NCBI GenBank assembly: GCA_012064415.1 | Contig: SSNU01000199.1 | Location: 1 to 64,000, forward strand | Length of the DNA stretch: 64,000 bases | From: Gyrodactylus bullatarudis | Lineage: Eukaryota; Platyhelminthes; Monogenea; Gyrodactylidea; Gyrodactylidae | Direction: 5' to 3' | In this document: one piece after another, positions 13,101-22,800 of the stretch | How the letters are laid out: the number at the start of each line of letters is the position of its first letter | Position numbering within the stretch: position 1 is the first letter of the stretch | Made by a program: the position numbers and the translations under genes | Notes under the pieces: generated by a model | Told to the model about the DNA's origin: nothing | The model's database searches: none | The model's input: only the letters and a program-made list of their open reading frames with translations

Positions 13101-13562
13101 AGAAGAACAATGGATTTGTTAAAGTGACGGTCTAAAATTTTTTGCAAATCCATATTTTGGTCGATATCTCAGTTCGTGGACGATGAAATTTGCTTTTGGG
13201 GTTAGATTCGGGATCAGAATAAAATTCTTGTCTGTATGAAATAGAAACGAAAAAGTTTTATTTTTAATTTCCTGATTACTAATTTCTCCAAAAACTATAT
13301 CTTTTCTATTCTGATTTGGATTCATTAGGAAGATTAGAAAACAAGCGAATAATAAGTGATAAACGTTTTATTTCGCCGGGTCTCTTCAGACTCGACCCCG
13401 GGTTTAAATTTTATACTTTTACATGCAATATATCTTTTCTTTTTCCAGCTTCAAAAGGATTCTATCAATCTGCCTATAGGAGTACAAGTGGCTTCCTTAC
13501 CATGGCAAGACGAAAAAGCTCTCAGAGGAATGGAAATCATTGAAAATTTGGTTAATAAATAA
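4192..13562 (+). CDS. FAAH: Fatty-acid amide hydrolase (FAAH1-like), four exons
   Basis: Integral-membrane serine hydrolase of the amidase-signature family that cleaves fatty-acid amides such as anandamide. Exons read as 4192-4563, 4596-5489, 11442-11816 and 13449-13562; all joins keep phase. The first join needs a 32-nt intron (GTGAGA...GAAG). The apparent start at 4186 is GTG, so ATG 4192 is used. Residues 4-20 form an N-terminal membrane helix followed by a basic stretch, as in FAAH1. The amidase core shows the Lys (VSVKECF), the Ser of GGSSSGE and the nucleophile Ser in DIGGSIR. The C-terminus ends in GVQVASLPWQDEKAL, close to vertebrate FAAH. Exon 3 begins right after the acceptor TTTTTAACTAG. 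The 5.95-kb third intron carries two Ginger transposons; intron 4 (1.6 kb) carries a TTAA MITE and two hammerhead-like motifs. The coding frame is intact if the short intron is spliced. Confidence 0.85.
4564..4595 (+). other. Ultrashort intron (32 nt) in FAAH
   Basis: Starts GTGAGA and ends GAAG. Removing it joins NCVVEYPPPK to VNEIKFDGPLRG, restoring one reading frame across a point that otherwise needs a frameshift. The 27-33-nt introns in MCM3 and in the PHD gene support the reading. The other possibility is a 1-nt indel. Confidence 0.6.
5971..7901 (+). mobile_element. Ginger-type DNA transposon 1 (decayed), TIRs with TATA target duplication
   Basis: About 1.92 kb (5975-7897) between TATA at 5971-5974 and TATA at 7898-7901. 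Terminal inverted repeats are roughly 310 bp (about 5975-6290 and 7588-7897); the right end reads TGTTACGTTCAATGTG inward, the left end the same with TTTTACG. Inside are remnants of a gypsy-like integrase at 6713-7494. Ginger elements are cut-and-paste transposons whose transposase derives from Ty3/Gypsy integrase, typically with TGT...ACA tips and 4-bp duplications, which fits. The copy is dead: its ORF is broken and the catalytic Glu region is missing. It lies in the third FAAH intron. Confidence 0.75.
6713..7494 (+). pseudogene. Broken Ginger integrase ORF
   Basis: Two overlapping frames (6713-7111 and 7108-7494) match successive parts of the intact integrase at 8306-9838. The first carries the N-terminal region up to the zinc-finger histidines (THKNHGHCR); the second carries QIDLIDYQSNPD with the first Asp and LKSDNGREF with the second Asp. 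The reading then leaves the family and stops, so the Glu of the DDE triad and the C-terminal half are absent. Frame change near 7108 plus truncation make it non-functional. Confidence 0.75.
7902..8203 (+). repeat. Left inverted repeat of Ginger 2 with three subterminal repeats
   Basis: A unit beginning CCGTGAAAATGGGAAATCAG and ending ATAATCACTAG occurs at about 7906, 8028 and 8120, separated by GAAAATGGGAAATNNTTT spacers. The right arm has the same unit twice (about 10075-10122 and 10180-10238, reversed). Repeated subterminal blocks are typical transposase binding sites. Confidence 0.7.
8306..9838 (+). CDS. Ginger/KRBA2-like integrase-transposase with Cys-rich tail
   Basis: 510 codons from ATG 8306; the in-frame GTG at 8258 is not a start. 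Residues 97-134 form an HHCC zinc finger (HRKIGHGGR ... CSSC). The integrase core has Asp162 (QVDLIDFQSNPDG), Asp221 (LQSDNGREF) and Glu258 (SQGSVERAN), a DD36E triad like gypsy integrases and the vertebrate KRBA2 family. The last 35 residues form a dense cysteine cluster (CNCVKKCESNSCKCKK and CNSRCRHALPC), a metal-binding tail known in KRBA2/SCAND3-like integrases. It should excise and insert its own element by DDE chemistry using the flanking inverted repeats. All catalytic residues are present and there is no break. Confidence 0.85.
   Translation: MEDNVFVSREEYNTYLSNLSNSNSTSLLTRKEAEGIKQRVNLLKSKVLVKTPSDFKLLKKYDTKIINGIDTLISAHGSEIKKFAVVEDLYEILLSVHRKIGHGGRDRMKYEIDSIWANITYAQIQKFVYMCSSCQRLKSARNKTLVSKPIISKEFNSRAQVDLIDFQSNPDGNYKFILVYQDHLTKFVNIYAIENKKAQTVADVLQRIFVSFGAPDILQSDNGREFVNGIIESLKITWPDLKIIHGTPRHSQSQGSVERANQDIQKILSSWMIDNNTKEWSKGIIHVQMCKNLALHSGIKMSPFEAVFGKRMLTNQLIGDPEEIVELECKNENQIEECEFQDLELSNILEQSQALIHNKRVICLSNIEKQASKMLKQSERKTCIPEIGENVKITIPYVDRGKGDPRSIIGIIVEKKDSLYRIGTAEGTLNQMLSLTQFEVLQEKFLTLSDVKADILPLRTLNSKHSLCGGQGFIKCNCVKKCESNSCKCKKNHLLCNSRCRHALPCNNKD
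10032..10242 (-). repeat. Right inverted repeat of Ginger 2
   Basis: Reverse complement of the left arm, from TCTAAAGATATCGAATCTC at the inner edge to CACGGTAACA at the tip. It lacks the block of about 95 bp that is duplicated in the left arm. Confidence 0.75.
12208..12428 (+). mobile_element. TTAA-flanked MITE (piggyBac-like ends), copy 1
   Basis: A 213-bp element with tips CCCTTTCGGTGCCGA and, inverted, CCCTTTCTCTGCCGAG. The right side is followed by TTAA (12425-12428); the left TTAA has decayed to TAAA. Next to the left tip is a GGACGTATATGTCC palindrome. It has no ORF. A near-identical copy lies in opposite orientation at 41.6 kb. TTAA duplication and a CCC tip are piggyBac hallmarks. 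Confidence 0.75.
12802..12847 (+). ncRNA. Hammerhead-like motif A (site 17 mutated)
   Basis: TTTGGT-CTGATGA-GAACCGAT-GAAA, then an AATAGAG/CTATATT stem III and a partly complementary ATCAAA arm. The residue at the cleavage position reads G, which hammerheads do not tolerate, so this copy is probably dead. Its flanks (TTGAATAAATGCTATTC upstream, TTGTTCTTAA downstream) match those of motif B. Confidence 0.5.
13355..13392 (-). ncRNA. Hammerhead-like motif F, intact core
   Basis: On the minus strand: AGT-CTGAAGA-GACCCGGC-GAAA, a perfect ATAAA/TTTAT stem III with a 3-nt loop, then C and ACT. All invariant core positions are present (C3 to A9, G12-A14, H17 = C). Stem II is only the 8-nt GACCCGGC. 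Stem I is 3 bp next to the core. It lies in the last FAAH intron, antisense to the gene, about 60 bp before the final exon. Confidence 0.6.
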
Positions 13563-15234
13563 AGATATTTTCTTCTAAAATGTATCATTTTTTCATTTAT
13601 ATTAATTATAATTAATACTAATTAGTATTGCTCTAGTCTTTTAAATTCAACTTTCACCATTTATTGATTAATGGGAATGTAAAAAATTTTCTACCTATTT
13701 TCAAAAACCACTTGTTCTTATATGATCTAAAATGTTTCTTCCTTTAATATTAGTCCGTCCAGAAAACCATAAAAATCCCTATTCCCTTTCATACTGAATC
13801 TTTTGAAAGTTTTAAGGGTTTATCACGTCATGTTACTCATGAATAGGCTAAATCTAATACTCTTTCTGAATTAAATCAACTCTGAAAAAAATTAAGTTCA
13901 TCTAGAACACTCAGGGTTGATCCTCTCTATCTATAATTAAACATGTGACAATGAAATTTTAAACCTTCTTCATAATCAGTTTGTGACCTAAAGTTAAGAT
14001 GATTTCTCTCATTCCAATTTTTAAGATTTTTGGAAGTAGTTGAATTTTATGACATGAAACGCAAGAGAGCTTGATAAAAAGTTATGCAATGAATAAGAAA
14101 GCACAATGTGATATGGTCTGGGAAAATAAAAGTCTAACTCTAAACAGAAACCTACTATTGGATTTTCGAAATTTTCTAAACTCTTGCCAAGTTAATTCCC
14201 CTTTTTAATTACATTTAATTTTCCCTATTCTTATTTATAAGTATGGATACGATTAGTTAGAGCCAAAAGTGCTAAAAGCTACAATGAACATGCTGGACTT
14301 ACGAGACCTAGAAATTCTTAATTCTACGATTTTCGTTTAGTCAGGAAGTGAATTAGATTTTTTAATTTTCAATTTTTAAAAAAATAGGGACCCGCTCTAT
14401 TCTTCATAGTAATATCAAAATTCACATGTATTTTTCAAATCACCACGCAAAATTCAATGAAATTTTACTATGCAATCACTGAAATTTTGAAGGGTTAAAA
14501 ATGATCCCGAAAATACATAGGAGGATTTCAAATCATCTGATGCAAGTCTTTTGAATAAAAGAGGAAAGCATCAATTTCTTATATGAATTTATCGCCAGAT
14601 AACCTTTTGAAAGGCTTCTTTTCTGATATGAACTTTCTGTTTATAATATAAACTTTATACAGGACCCTTGATGGAAATGAACTTAATAATCTAGGTTCTC
14701 ACAAGTTTTCTTAACTTCTAAAAGGGATTTTTTTTCAATATCAAGAAGAGTTGTAAATTTAAAAAAAAATTAAAATTTTCTTGTCTTTTTGCAAAAATAA
14801 GTAGCTAATAAATCAGGTATTTCTGCTGTCCCAAATGAATACAAAACAATCCCCTTAAAAGCAGCTTACTCGGAGATTCTTTGTGATGTGGAGAATCTGA
14901 TGGATTCGATATTCAAAGGTTAAAAATTAGATTAAAAAACACCTAAGATCCTGCACGAGTCGAGAAAGAATCAAAAGCTGAAAAAGGTAATTTAGTTTCG
15001 AATAAAATTATTTTTCTTACCATCTGGTTAAAATAAAAATTCGTGAAAAACAGGAGGAATAACTCAATTTACAAAAATGAAAAGATTGTTGATCAAAATT
15101 TTGATCGATATATTCTTGTATTGCACAAAAAATGATTGAAAGTAGCCAATATACATAAGGATAATAATAATAATAGAAATTTAATTTTGTTTTTTTTGTT
15201 TCTTATTAAAAAATAGCATCTCTCTATGATTTAG
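13563..15234. other. Intergenic region between FAAH and the ankyrin gene
   Basis: The two genes converge here. No coding exon, RNA gene or recognisable transposon was found. The AATAAA overlapping the FAAH stop (13558-13563) could serve its polyadenylation. Confidence 0.5.
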
Positions 15235-17862
15235 CTACAATTTCCATGGTCTACGAGCAGATTGAGCACGGCTACTTGCCCTACTACTTCTGGTATCGTC
15301 GACTAAGGAAATACTGCTACTCCTCTGACTGGTACTATGGGCTCTGGTTGCTGAGCTTATATTTCTTTGATTAATTCTCGCTCTCTGTTTAACGTTGTAG
15401 TCACTAGCAGATTCAGTAGATGCCTTTCTACTTCTCTGATTCATAGAAAGGGATTTTTTCTGATATCTGAGCTTATCTAGTGACTTATTGGCCAAGTCAA
15501 TGTTACTGTCATTCCTATTATTAGTTGGGGGCAAGGATTTAATCGAGTTCCTACTGGAGTCTTGTGAGGACCTAAGTAAATTATTACTAGTTAGAAAATT
15601 TCTATATGGCTTAAGAGCATTTGTATATCGTTCTGTTGCTAGGCCGGCTATTCGTATAAATTCAATATCATCTTCATTAAGATTCATCCTCTTTGCCATG
15701 TACTTGTTGATAGCAAAATCATCTAATTTTCCATTAACTTTTTCACTATTCATACGACACTCTTGAATGTTACCATGGCGACATTGACAATAGCAGAAAA
15801 TAGTCTTGTCTAGGAAATCTCCCTTTACTGGTTCAATGCAATTTTGTCGATTCACAATTCTCCTCGTACGATTCACCATAGCTGATTGCGGCAACAAGGG
15901 ATCAAGATAGGGATTCGGGTTGAAATTACTTGTAATTCCATATTTGCTCATCAAGTTAGGGTTATACACCCGTGTACGACCAGACTTGAGCCGGTCAACA
16001 CTCTGAATTTGCCTCGAGTCTGATTGTATTCCCACATTAATCTTATCAATAACTGATGTATTCGCTGACTTATCTGTTAGACAGGACGAAGAGTTTCTGA
16101 TACTTTCAACATTATCGTTAGTCATACTCTGAAAGTTTTTCTTACTTGAGCCCCCGCTCGTACTTGACTGATCATTTAGAATATCAAAGGTTGAAGCATC
16201 CTTGGTAAGAACCTTTTCTTCAGACTCTTTTTTTGGAGCCTTATCAGGAATCTCTGAAATAATTGAGGAAGGTAAATTGGTTATATCTAATACGGCATTA
16301 TCTTCATATGATTGAGTTTGATCTCGGTCAATTTTTTCTTGGCTCTCTGACAATTCACTAACTTCTCGGAATGTTTCTGTTGAATTATTCACAGAAAGGT
16401 TATGGTACTCATCAAAAGTTTTCCCTCCGCAATCTCGAATCATCTTCTTGGCTCTTTGTATTGATTCGGTAGGATTTTTCTCTATTTCTAGTTGATTCAA
16501 AGCGGTCACTTCTATGATTTCTTGATCATCTGATTTTAAATCGAGAATTTTCATTGAAGTCTTCAGATCACAGTTATTTTTCAATAAAAGTTCAATAATC
16601 TTGAGATAGCTTTTAGCTAAATTATCATCCTCTTGATGTTGACATAGACTTTCAACAGCAATCATGATAGCTGTCTTCCCATCATAAGTCTTATCATCAA
16701 TATGCTCGAGGAAGCTACTCACTCGTGTAATTTCATTAACAAAATGTTCATTGCCAAGTAAGCAGGCTTCGTGAAGGGCGTTTTCACCAACCACGTTCTT
16801 TGACCAAATTTCCACATTATTCGCAATGAGTAACTGGAATTGCTTGATAATTATAATTGAATCCTGCGGTCTTGTAGCACAGTGCAGCACTGTTCTCAAC
16901 TTCTTATCCCGCTTCTTAATATTGGCTCCAACCTCCAAGAGTTTTTCAGTTATCATGTGATTGCCCATTGTAACACTGTAAAAAAGAGGAGTGCAGCCAT
17001 CCAAGTCCTCATAGTTGCAAATTTCCCTGAGAACTTCTGTTTTTCTTTTGAGAAAAGTACAAAGCTCTACCACACATCGGGTAAATCCGCGACTTGCAGC
17101 ACAGTGTAACGGTGTTATACCAGATAGATCTTTGTGCTTGTAATTAGCTCCGAATTTAAGTAGCAATCGTACTGCTTGAACATTTCCAACCGTCATAGCC
17201 CAAATTAGAGGTGTTCGCTTATGTGAGTCAAAGGCTTCAATGTCTGCTTTGCCAATTTTAATCAGGCTCTTGATCATTTTCACAGAGACATCATCTGCTT
17301 GTTGCACAGAATAATGCAGAGGAGCTATTACATTTGAGTCTTTAAGATTGACATCAATCGGTTTCAATTCAGTCTTTGTAATAAAGTTGGTTATGATCTT
17401 TTCCAGAAGGCCATCTTTGGCATAAATCACTGACAGGTGGATGATATTCCTATTGTAGACGGAAGTTTTTACATTTTGTTCTGGCTTACCGGTCGCTTGG
17501 CTCAAGTCAACCTCCTTTGACTTGAGTAATTTGAGAAGGGGAAAATTTTCATGAGCCACACAGTGATGTATTACTGACATGCCATTACAATCTTGGAATT
17601 TTGCTATTTTCGGATAACTTTTAACCAATAACTCAGCACACTTCAAACGACCTCCAACAAACTCTTCTGGACAATTGTTATTAGTTTCATCTCCTTCTGA
17701 GCAATAAATCAGGCAATTCCTCTTCATATCATCACAGATTAAGCTAAGATCGCCTCCAGCCTTTATGAAGTTCTCAAGAAATTCATAGTCACCTCTCCGA
17801 CAAACATTGAGTATTGCTGCGATATGGACATTTTTCAGACTCTTGTTTATTCCTGATGTCAT
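15235..17862 (-). CDS. Ankyrin-repeat protein with Ser/Arg-rich C-terminus
   Basis: Single uninterrupted ORF of 875 codons. Roughly residues 15-450 hold about nine ankyrin repeats; the clearest are KRTPLIWAMTVGNVQAVRLL, SGITPLHCAASRG, DGCTPLFYSVTMGNHMITEKLL and GENALHEACLLGNEHFV. Residues about 500-640 are acidic and Ser-rich, probably disordered. A small Cys/His patch (FCYCQCRHGNIQEC) sits near residue 690, and the last 90 residues are Ser/Arg rich. The repeat order has some likeness to inversin and related ciliary ankyrin proteins, but no IQ motif or other decisive domain is seen, so it stays unnamed. It should act as a protein-binding scaffold. The absence of introns in a 2.6-kb ORF is unusual here and could mean a retrocopy, although the frame is fully open. 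Confidence 0.8.
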   Translation of the reverse strand: MTSGINKSLKNVHIAAILNVCRRGDYEFLENFIKAGGDLSLICDDMKRNCLIYCSEGDETNNNCPEEFVGGRLKCAELLVKSYPKIAKFQDCNGMSVIHHCVAHENFPLLKLLKSKEVDLSQATGKPEQNVKTSVYNRNIIHLSVIYAKDGLLEKIITNFITKTELKPIDVNLKDSNVIAPLHYSVQQADDVSVKMIKSLIKIGKADIEAFDSHKRTPLIWAMTVGNVQAVRLLLKFGANYKHKDLSGITPLHCAASRGFTRCVVELCTFLKRKTEVLREICNYEDLDGCTPLFYSVTMGNHMITEKLLEVGANIKKRDKKLRTVLHCATRPQDSIIIIKQFQLLIANNVEIWSKNVVGENALHEACLLGNEHFVNEITRVSSFLEHIDDKTYDGKTAIMIAVESLCQHQEDDNLAKSYLKIIELLLKNNCDLKTSMKILDLKSDDQEIIEVTALNQLEIEKNPTESIQRAKKMIRDCGGKTFDEYHNLSVNNSTETFREVSELSESQEKIDRDQTQSYEDNAVLDITNLPSSIISEIPDKAPKKESEEKVLTKDASTFDILNDQSSTSGGSSKKNFQSMTNDNVESIRNSSSCLTDKSANTSVIDKINVGIQSDSRQIQSVDRLKSGRTRVYNPNLMSKYGITSNFNPNPYLDPLLPQSAMVNRTRRIVNRQNCIEPVKGDFLDKTIFCYCQCRHGNIQECRMNSEKVNGKLDDFAINKYMAKRMNLNEDDIEFIRIAGLATERYTNALKPYRNFLTSNNLLRSSQDSSRNSIKSLPPTNNRNDSNIDLANKSLDKLRYQKKSLSMNQRSRKASTESASDYNVKQRARINQRNISSATRAHSTSQRSSSISLVDDTRSSRASSRAQSARRPWKL

Positions 17863-19815
17863 TTAATTACTTCTTATTGATCTACAACTTTTTGATCTTC
17901 TTTCAATGACGGCGAGAATGATGAGTTCAGATATTATTTGTCGAGAAATCTGACTCTAACATTCCTTTTTATATATTCAAAGTTTTCTCTTCAAGTATAT
18001 ACTATATTTATATATATACTTTCCTCATCATTATCATAAGATAACTTTGGCTAGAGAATGTTACCATGGTGATACTTTATTCTATATACATTTTACTATT
18101 TATAGCCAACATATACAGAGATCCATATATGCGGATTCAGAATTAATACAATTATTACCCATAGGTATATGAATCTATTGATTTGAGATCATAAACTTAG
18201 ACAGGCATACAAAATAAGATGTGTTTTCTTAGAAGAGAGAATGACTGATACCATGGGTAACCGAATTTCTTTCTGCGTTCTCTTACTCTTTACTTCTACG
18301 AAGGACATTTGTAATCTTTTGAATTTTGTGTAATCACATGAAAATTTTCAGGACAATCTTTTTTGCGAGAAATGTTTTTCCAGTACTTTTTGATTAAAAA
18401 TTCAAAATCAAGGAATCATTCCATGTGAAATCTGTACTCTTTCTCTCAATGTATATTTGATTTTGAACTTGAAATATAATTTAGAAATAAAGAGCTACGT
18501 GAAAAAAAGTTTAATATTTTTTCTCCAATTCTTTTTCTGGGCTAATAATCCCTAAAATTGAAAATTTTTATTTCAATATGATGAATTCTGTTTTGAAATA
18601 TAAACGTATTGCTCATATTCCAGGTAGCTTTAAATAAAAGTTGATGACCTAGGTCTTTCCCTCTTTAGTGTTTAGTGTGAATTTTAGAGGAATAAACGTC
18701 TTTACTGAATGAACCTTTTTTATCCCACAAAAAATTTAACTCAAAACTCAGTTCTGTCTCATTTTGATTACGTTTCCTCTCTTATCACTATAAATTAATT
18801 ATAAATGTGATATCGACTCGATAGAATCGAGCAGGAAAAAAATACAAAATAGGCTCGTAAAATCCATCTACCCTTGTCTCTATCAATATAATGACCTGAT
18901 CACTCCAGTGGGTCAGGAGGTTATATTTTAATTTTCCTAAATGTAATTCGTCTCTAGAATAAGTAAAGGTTACAGTTTTATAAATTCCTCATACGAAAAT
19001 AATTTTCTGGCTCCACATTTTAGACTATTAATCTTAATCCTTAATGTTGATATTTTTCGAAAACTTTGTTTAAAATGTTATTTTGAAAATCTATTTCCCA
19101 TGGTAACAGATAAAAAGTAGGATAACTTCTTTCGAGTAATCATACTTGTAGAATTCAAATATTCAACGGTCTGAACTCTATTTCTTAAGCTTCTGTAGCC
19201 AAGGTAGCCACATGATAGACAAAAATTCCCTTGGACCTTAAGGGTTAGTGATCTCAAATCTTTAATTACTCATTTAAGATATAATATTGACTATTCAAAA
19301 TCACTCCTTTATCCTTACCTTCATCTAAATCTAACCTTTTTGATTGGAATTTCAGCATCCGGTTAATTAGGCTGCTTCTAAGTTAGAAGTTCTAACTTAA
19401 GTTGAAGTAATAGTGAAGTTTGACTACGTATTATGAGACGACAAGGTCAAAACTATTATTCTTAACTGCTCCATTTTATACATTTTGTCATAATTAAATG
19501 CTTTAAATAAATTAATAATTTCTAAAAGAGAAAAAAATTAATCAATCAAAAGTTTTATATTAAAAAATGTTGTTACTTGAAAGTAAACGCACAAAAATAT
19601 CAAATCTTCGTCATAAAATTGAACTAAATTCATTTTAAAACAAAAATATTTAACTTTTCAAAACTCTCTTTTTGTTTAATTGATACTATTAATCCTTTTT
19701 AAAATTCAAAAATTTATGACTTTCTCGGAGAACCTCAAGAGTTCTGTGTACGTAAGATTAAAATCGAGTAATGATTTTGAAAATGTGAGCGAGTAGATTT
19801 TTATTCTTGCTTCAG
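17863..19815. other. Intergenic/5' region upstream of the ankyrin and DOK-like genes, with LINE relic
   Basis: The divergent 5' side of the ankyrin gene (-) and the unseen first exon(s) of the DOK-like gene (+) must lie here. About 18730-19490 is a decayed copy of the LINE 3' end seen at 39.2-39.7 kb: AAATCCATCTACCCTTGTCT is shared exactly, and later blocks match in order. No first exon could be identified. Confidence 0.5.
18730..19490 (+). mobile_element. LINE 3'-end relic
   Basis: Segments match 39170-39720 in order and orientation: the reverse-transcriptase C-terminal block, then ATTGACTATTCAAAATC, then a 3' untranslated block with ATAGTGAAGTTTGACTA. Internal deletions and frameshifts leave no ORF. 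Confidence 0.6.
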
Positions 19816-22800
19816 TTTGATTGGATTTTCAGTGAAGTGACTATCAAAATAGAGAAAAATGTTTCATATCTCTGTGTACAACCAATGGATACTAATGAAT
19901 TAGTCTATGATCGAACTTCTTTCAAATTAGCTTCTCTCAAGGAATTAAATCTATCCAAATTCAAGCATTGTTATCGAACATCACATATCCGAAGTAAAAA
20001 GGAGAATTTCACATCTCTCGTCAGAAATAGTGAAGCAAAACGACTACTTGGCGATTATCCTTTCAGAATAGTTATGAAACAGGGTGGAATTCTATCAAGG
20101 AAGAAGCTTCAGATTGCCTTTTCAGTTGAACTAGACCAGTTCTATTGGTGTCAGGCATTGAAGAATTTAATCGAGATTGAAAAGTTCAATAAAGCCTCGG
20201 ATATTATTTGCGACTTTTTCTCACCCCAGTCAAAAGATAATGAATTATATGAGAGTTTCTCACAAAAATGTAAGCCTCTTTTTATCTACTTTCATCAAAG
20301 AGATTTGAGTTTTTGACTAAATTACTCTGAATGATGTTACACAGTTGAATATAATATTTGAAGACATAAGTTGCCTGATTTCCTGAAAGATATTTTTGGG
20401 CTGCTGACCTGGAGTCATGCTGGAGTTAAGAACGAACGAAAGAATTGTTTTAGTGTTTCCCCGTTTTTTTGTGTTGCTTAGAAGATATAGATAGATAACG
20501 AGGAAACTAAGGAAAGTATTACCAACCGGTAATCAAAATATAGATGTATTCCTCACAGCCCAAAGAGTCGGTCAACTCTGGATGAATAAATGCTATTCAC
20601 TCAACTTAAATGTTCCCAACATTACTTAATGTATAAATATATATCGATATTCGGTGTTTGGTCTGAAGAGAACCAACGAAAATAAAGCTTTATTCACCAA
20701 AACAATTCTTTCGTTCGTTCTTAACACTAGCACGACTACAAGTCACCAGCCCAAGAATATAATATTACTTATCTAGAGTCAAGGATTACCTTAGATTGGA
20801 AAAAGTCTGAAAATCTATATTTTACAGTTAAAACAGATAATCAGGTAATAACGATATTGTCTAATGAAAATCAACTGAGCTCATTTTCTTGTATTTAAAC
20901 TGGTTCTTTATACAAGAAAAATTTACACCTGAAAAATCCTTGATCAGTTCCTATTCATGTCTTAAAGTTCCAAACTTAAATTCATCTGAAAGAGAATCTT
21001 CGACATGTTAATTGAACCAAAAATTACAAAACTGTGACATAATCTGTTTAGATAATCTCGTTCAGAAACCTTCTCAAGGTATGCTAGTTATAATGGGGTA
21101 TGGCCTTTCTTAAGGACCCCTGTACTGTATTTGCTAAAGTTTAAGAAAAAGAATAATTTAATTATTTTTATTAAACAAAAGAATCCCACTCTACCCGGTA
21201 ACTATCGCCCTATCTTTATCATAGCCAAACTCTCCGTTATTCTTGACTCTATAATATTATTTATGCTCAAAAACTGCATTAATTTTAGTATTATTGACTC
21301 ATGGCTTTGTTTCTGTCAAATCTTCTTTCATTTCTGACTCATATCAAAATATAGACTGAAAGTATTATATTACGAATCTGGTGATTTATTTCTTTCTCGT
21401 CATTTATGAATTTGCTAGTTGTATTCATTCAGGACCAAAACTTCATTCATTATTAATATTACCTACAATTAATTTAGGTACTATTACCTGATAAACATCC
21501 CTGACCTACGTGAGATTTTTCAATTTTCTCTCCTTTTATGCTACTTTTTGAAGAGATTTTTTCTCAGCTGGCTGTATTTGTAAATTATTAGCTTTGATGA
21601 ATTTTTATTTTTGGTCATTTTTAAAGTAATACCACTGATAGATTACTATATGGATATAGTAATTACCAGTGACCACACTTTGCTAGTAGGTTAATTGTCT
21701 AAAAACCCCTGATGATGCTTCAAGAAATATGGTTTTAAAATTATTTTTTTGTAAATTTATAAATTTTCTACTGCATTTGGAAAATTACGTGAATTACTCA
21801 TTCATAGTAAACGTATATTAGTGTTCAGTTTAATTATGACCCTGGCTCATTTTCGTGAATAGGTTTAAAGAAAAACCAATGATATATCAAGAGATGGAGT
21901 TCTATTATTATAAATCACTACTTCAATGCATAAATATATATACAGAAAAAGTATTGAAATTTAATAATACAATAACTATGAATTTAAAAAATCAATTTTT
22001 CAACTTTTGACTATTTTAGCGAGCTCAGATCAGATTTATTTTACTCAAGAAAAAGTAAATAAAAATTAATGATAAAACACGTGAAAATATACCTTTATTC
22101 AAGGAATTTATTTTTTAAATTTAGACGCTTATTATGTAACAGTCGTACCTACAGAAACTTCAAGAGAATTCAACTTTAGTGGAGATTTCCTAATGATACT
22201 TAAAGATACTGAAATTATATTTTCAAAAGAATATCTTCGTCGTCCAAATTATTGCATATACTTGCGTCATATTAGAAAGTGAGCCAAGAAATATTTATTC
22301 TAAAAATTCTTGTACTATCTAAACCTAATTGACATGAAGATGAGAATTCAATATCAAAATTTTAAGAAAAAACATAAAAAAGTGGAATTTTGGCGCCTTT
22401 TCGAAATTCAAAATTCACCTAATTTTGGTCAGATTGAATTTTTTCGGGAATTAGTTTTCATCTTGACATTCTAAAGGGCTTATTTCTTTTCTATGAGACT
22501 CTAAAAGTAATTTTATTCCTGAGTATCTAAAGGGAAATACGGAGTAAAAATAGTGAAGTAGGGAAGTATCCCACCTATGAAGGGCTATCAAAATGATTCG
22601 TTTTATTAATCTAATTTATAATGTACATTAGAAGTTGGGAATCTACGATTTTTACAATAATCTCGATTATTTGATCAAGAACTTGAATTTTTTTTTTAAT
22701 TTTCGAATCTTACTCATGTTGCTGACTTTTAACATTTGAAGAGAAAAATCTAAAAAAAATTATTTTTATGAAAAATATAGTCATTTTTCAAATTTCAATT

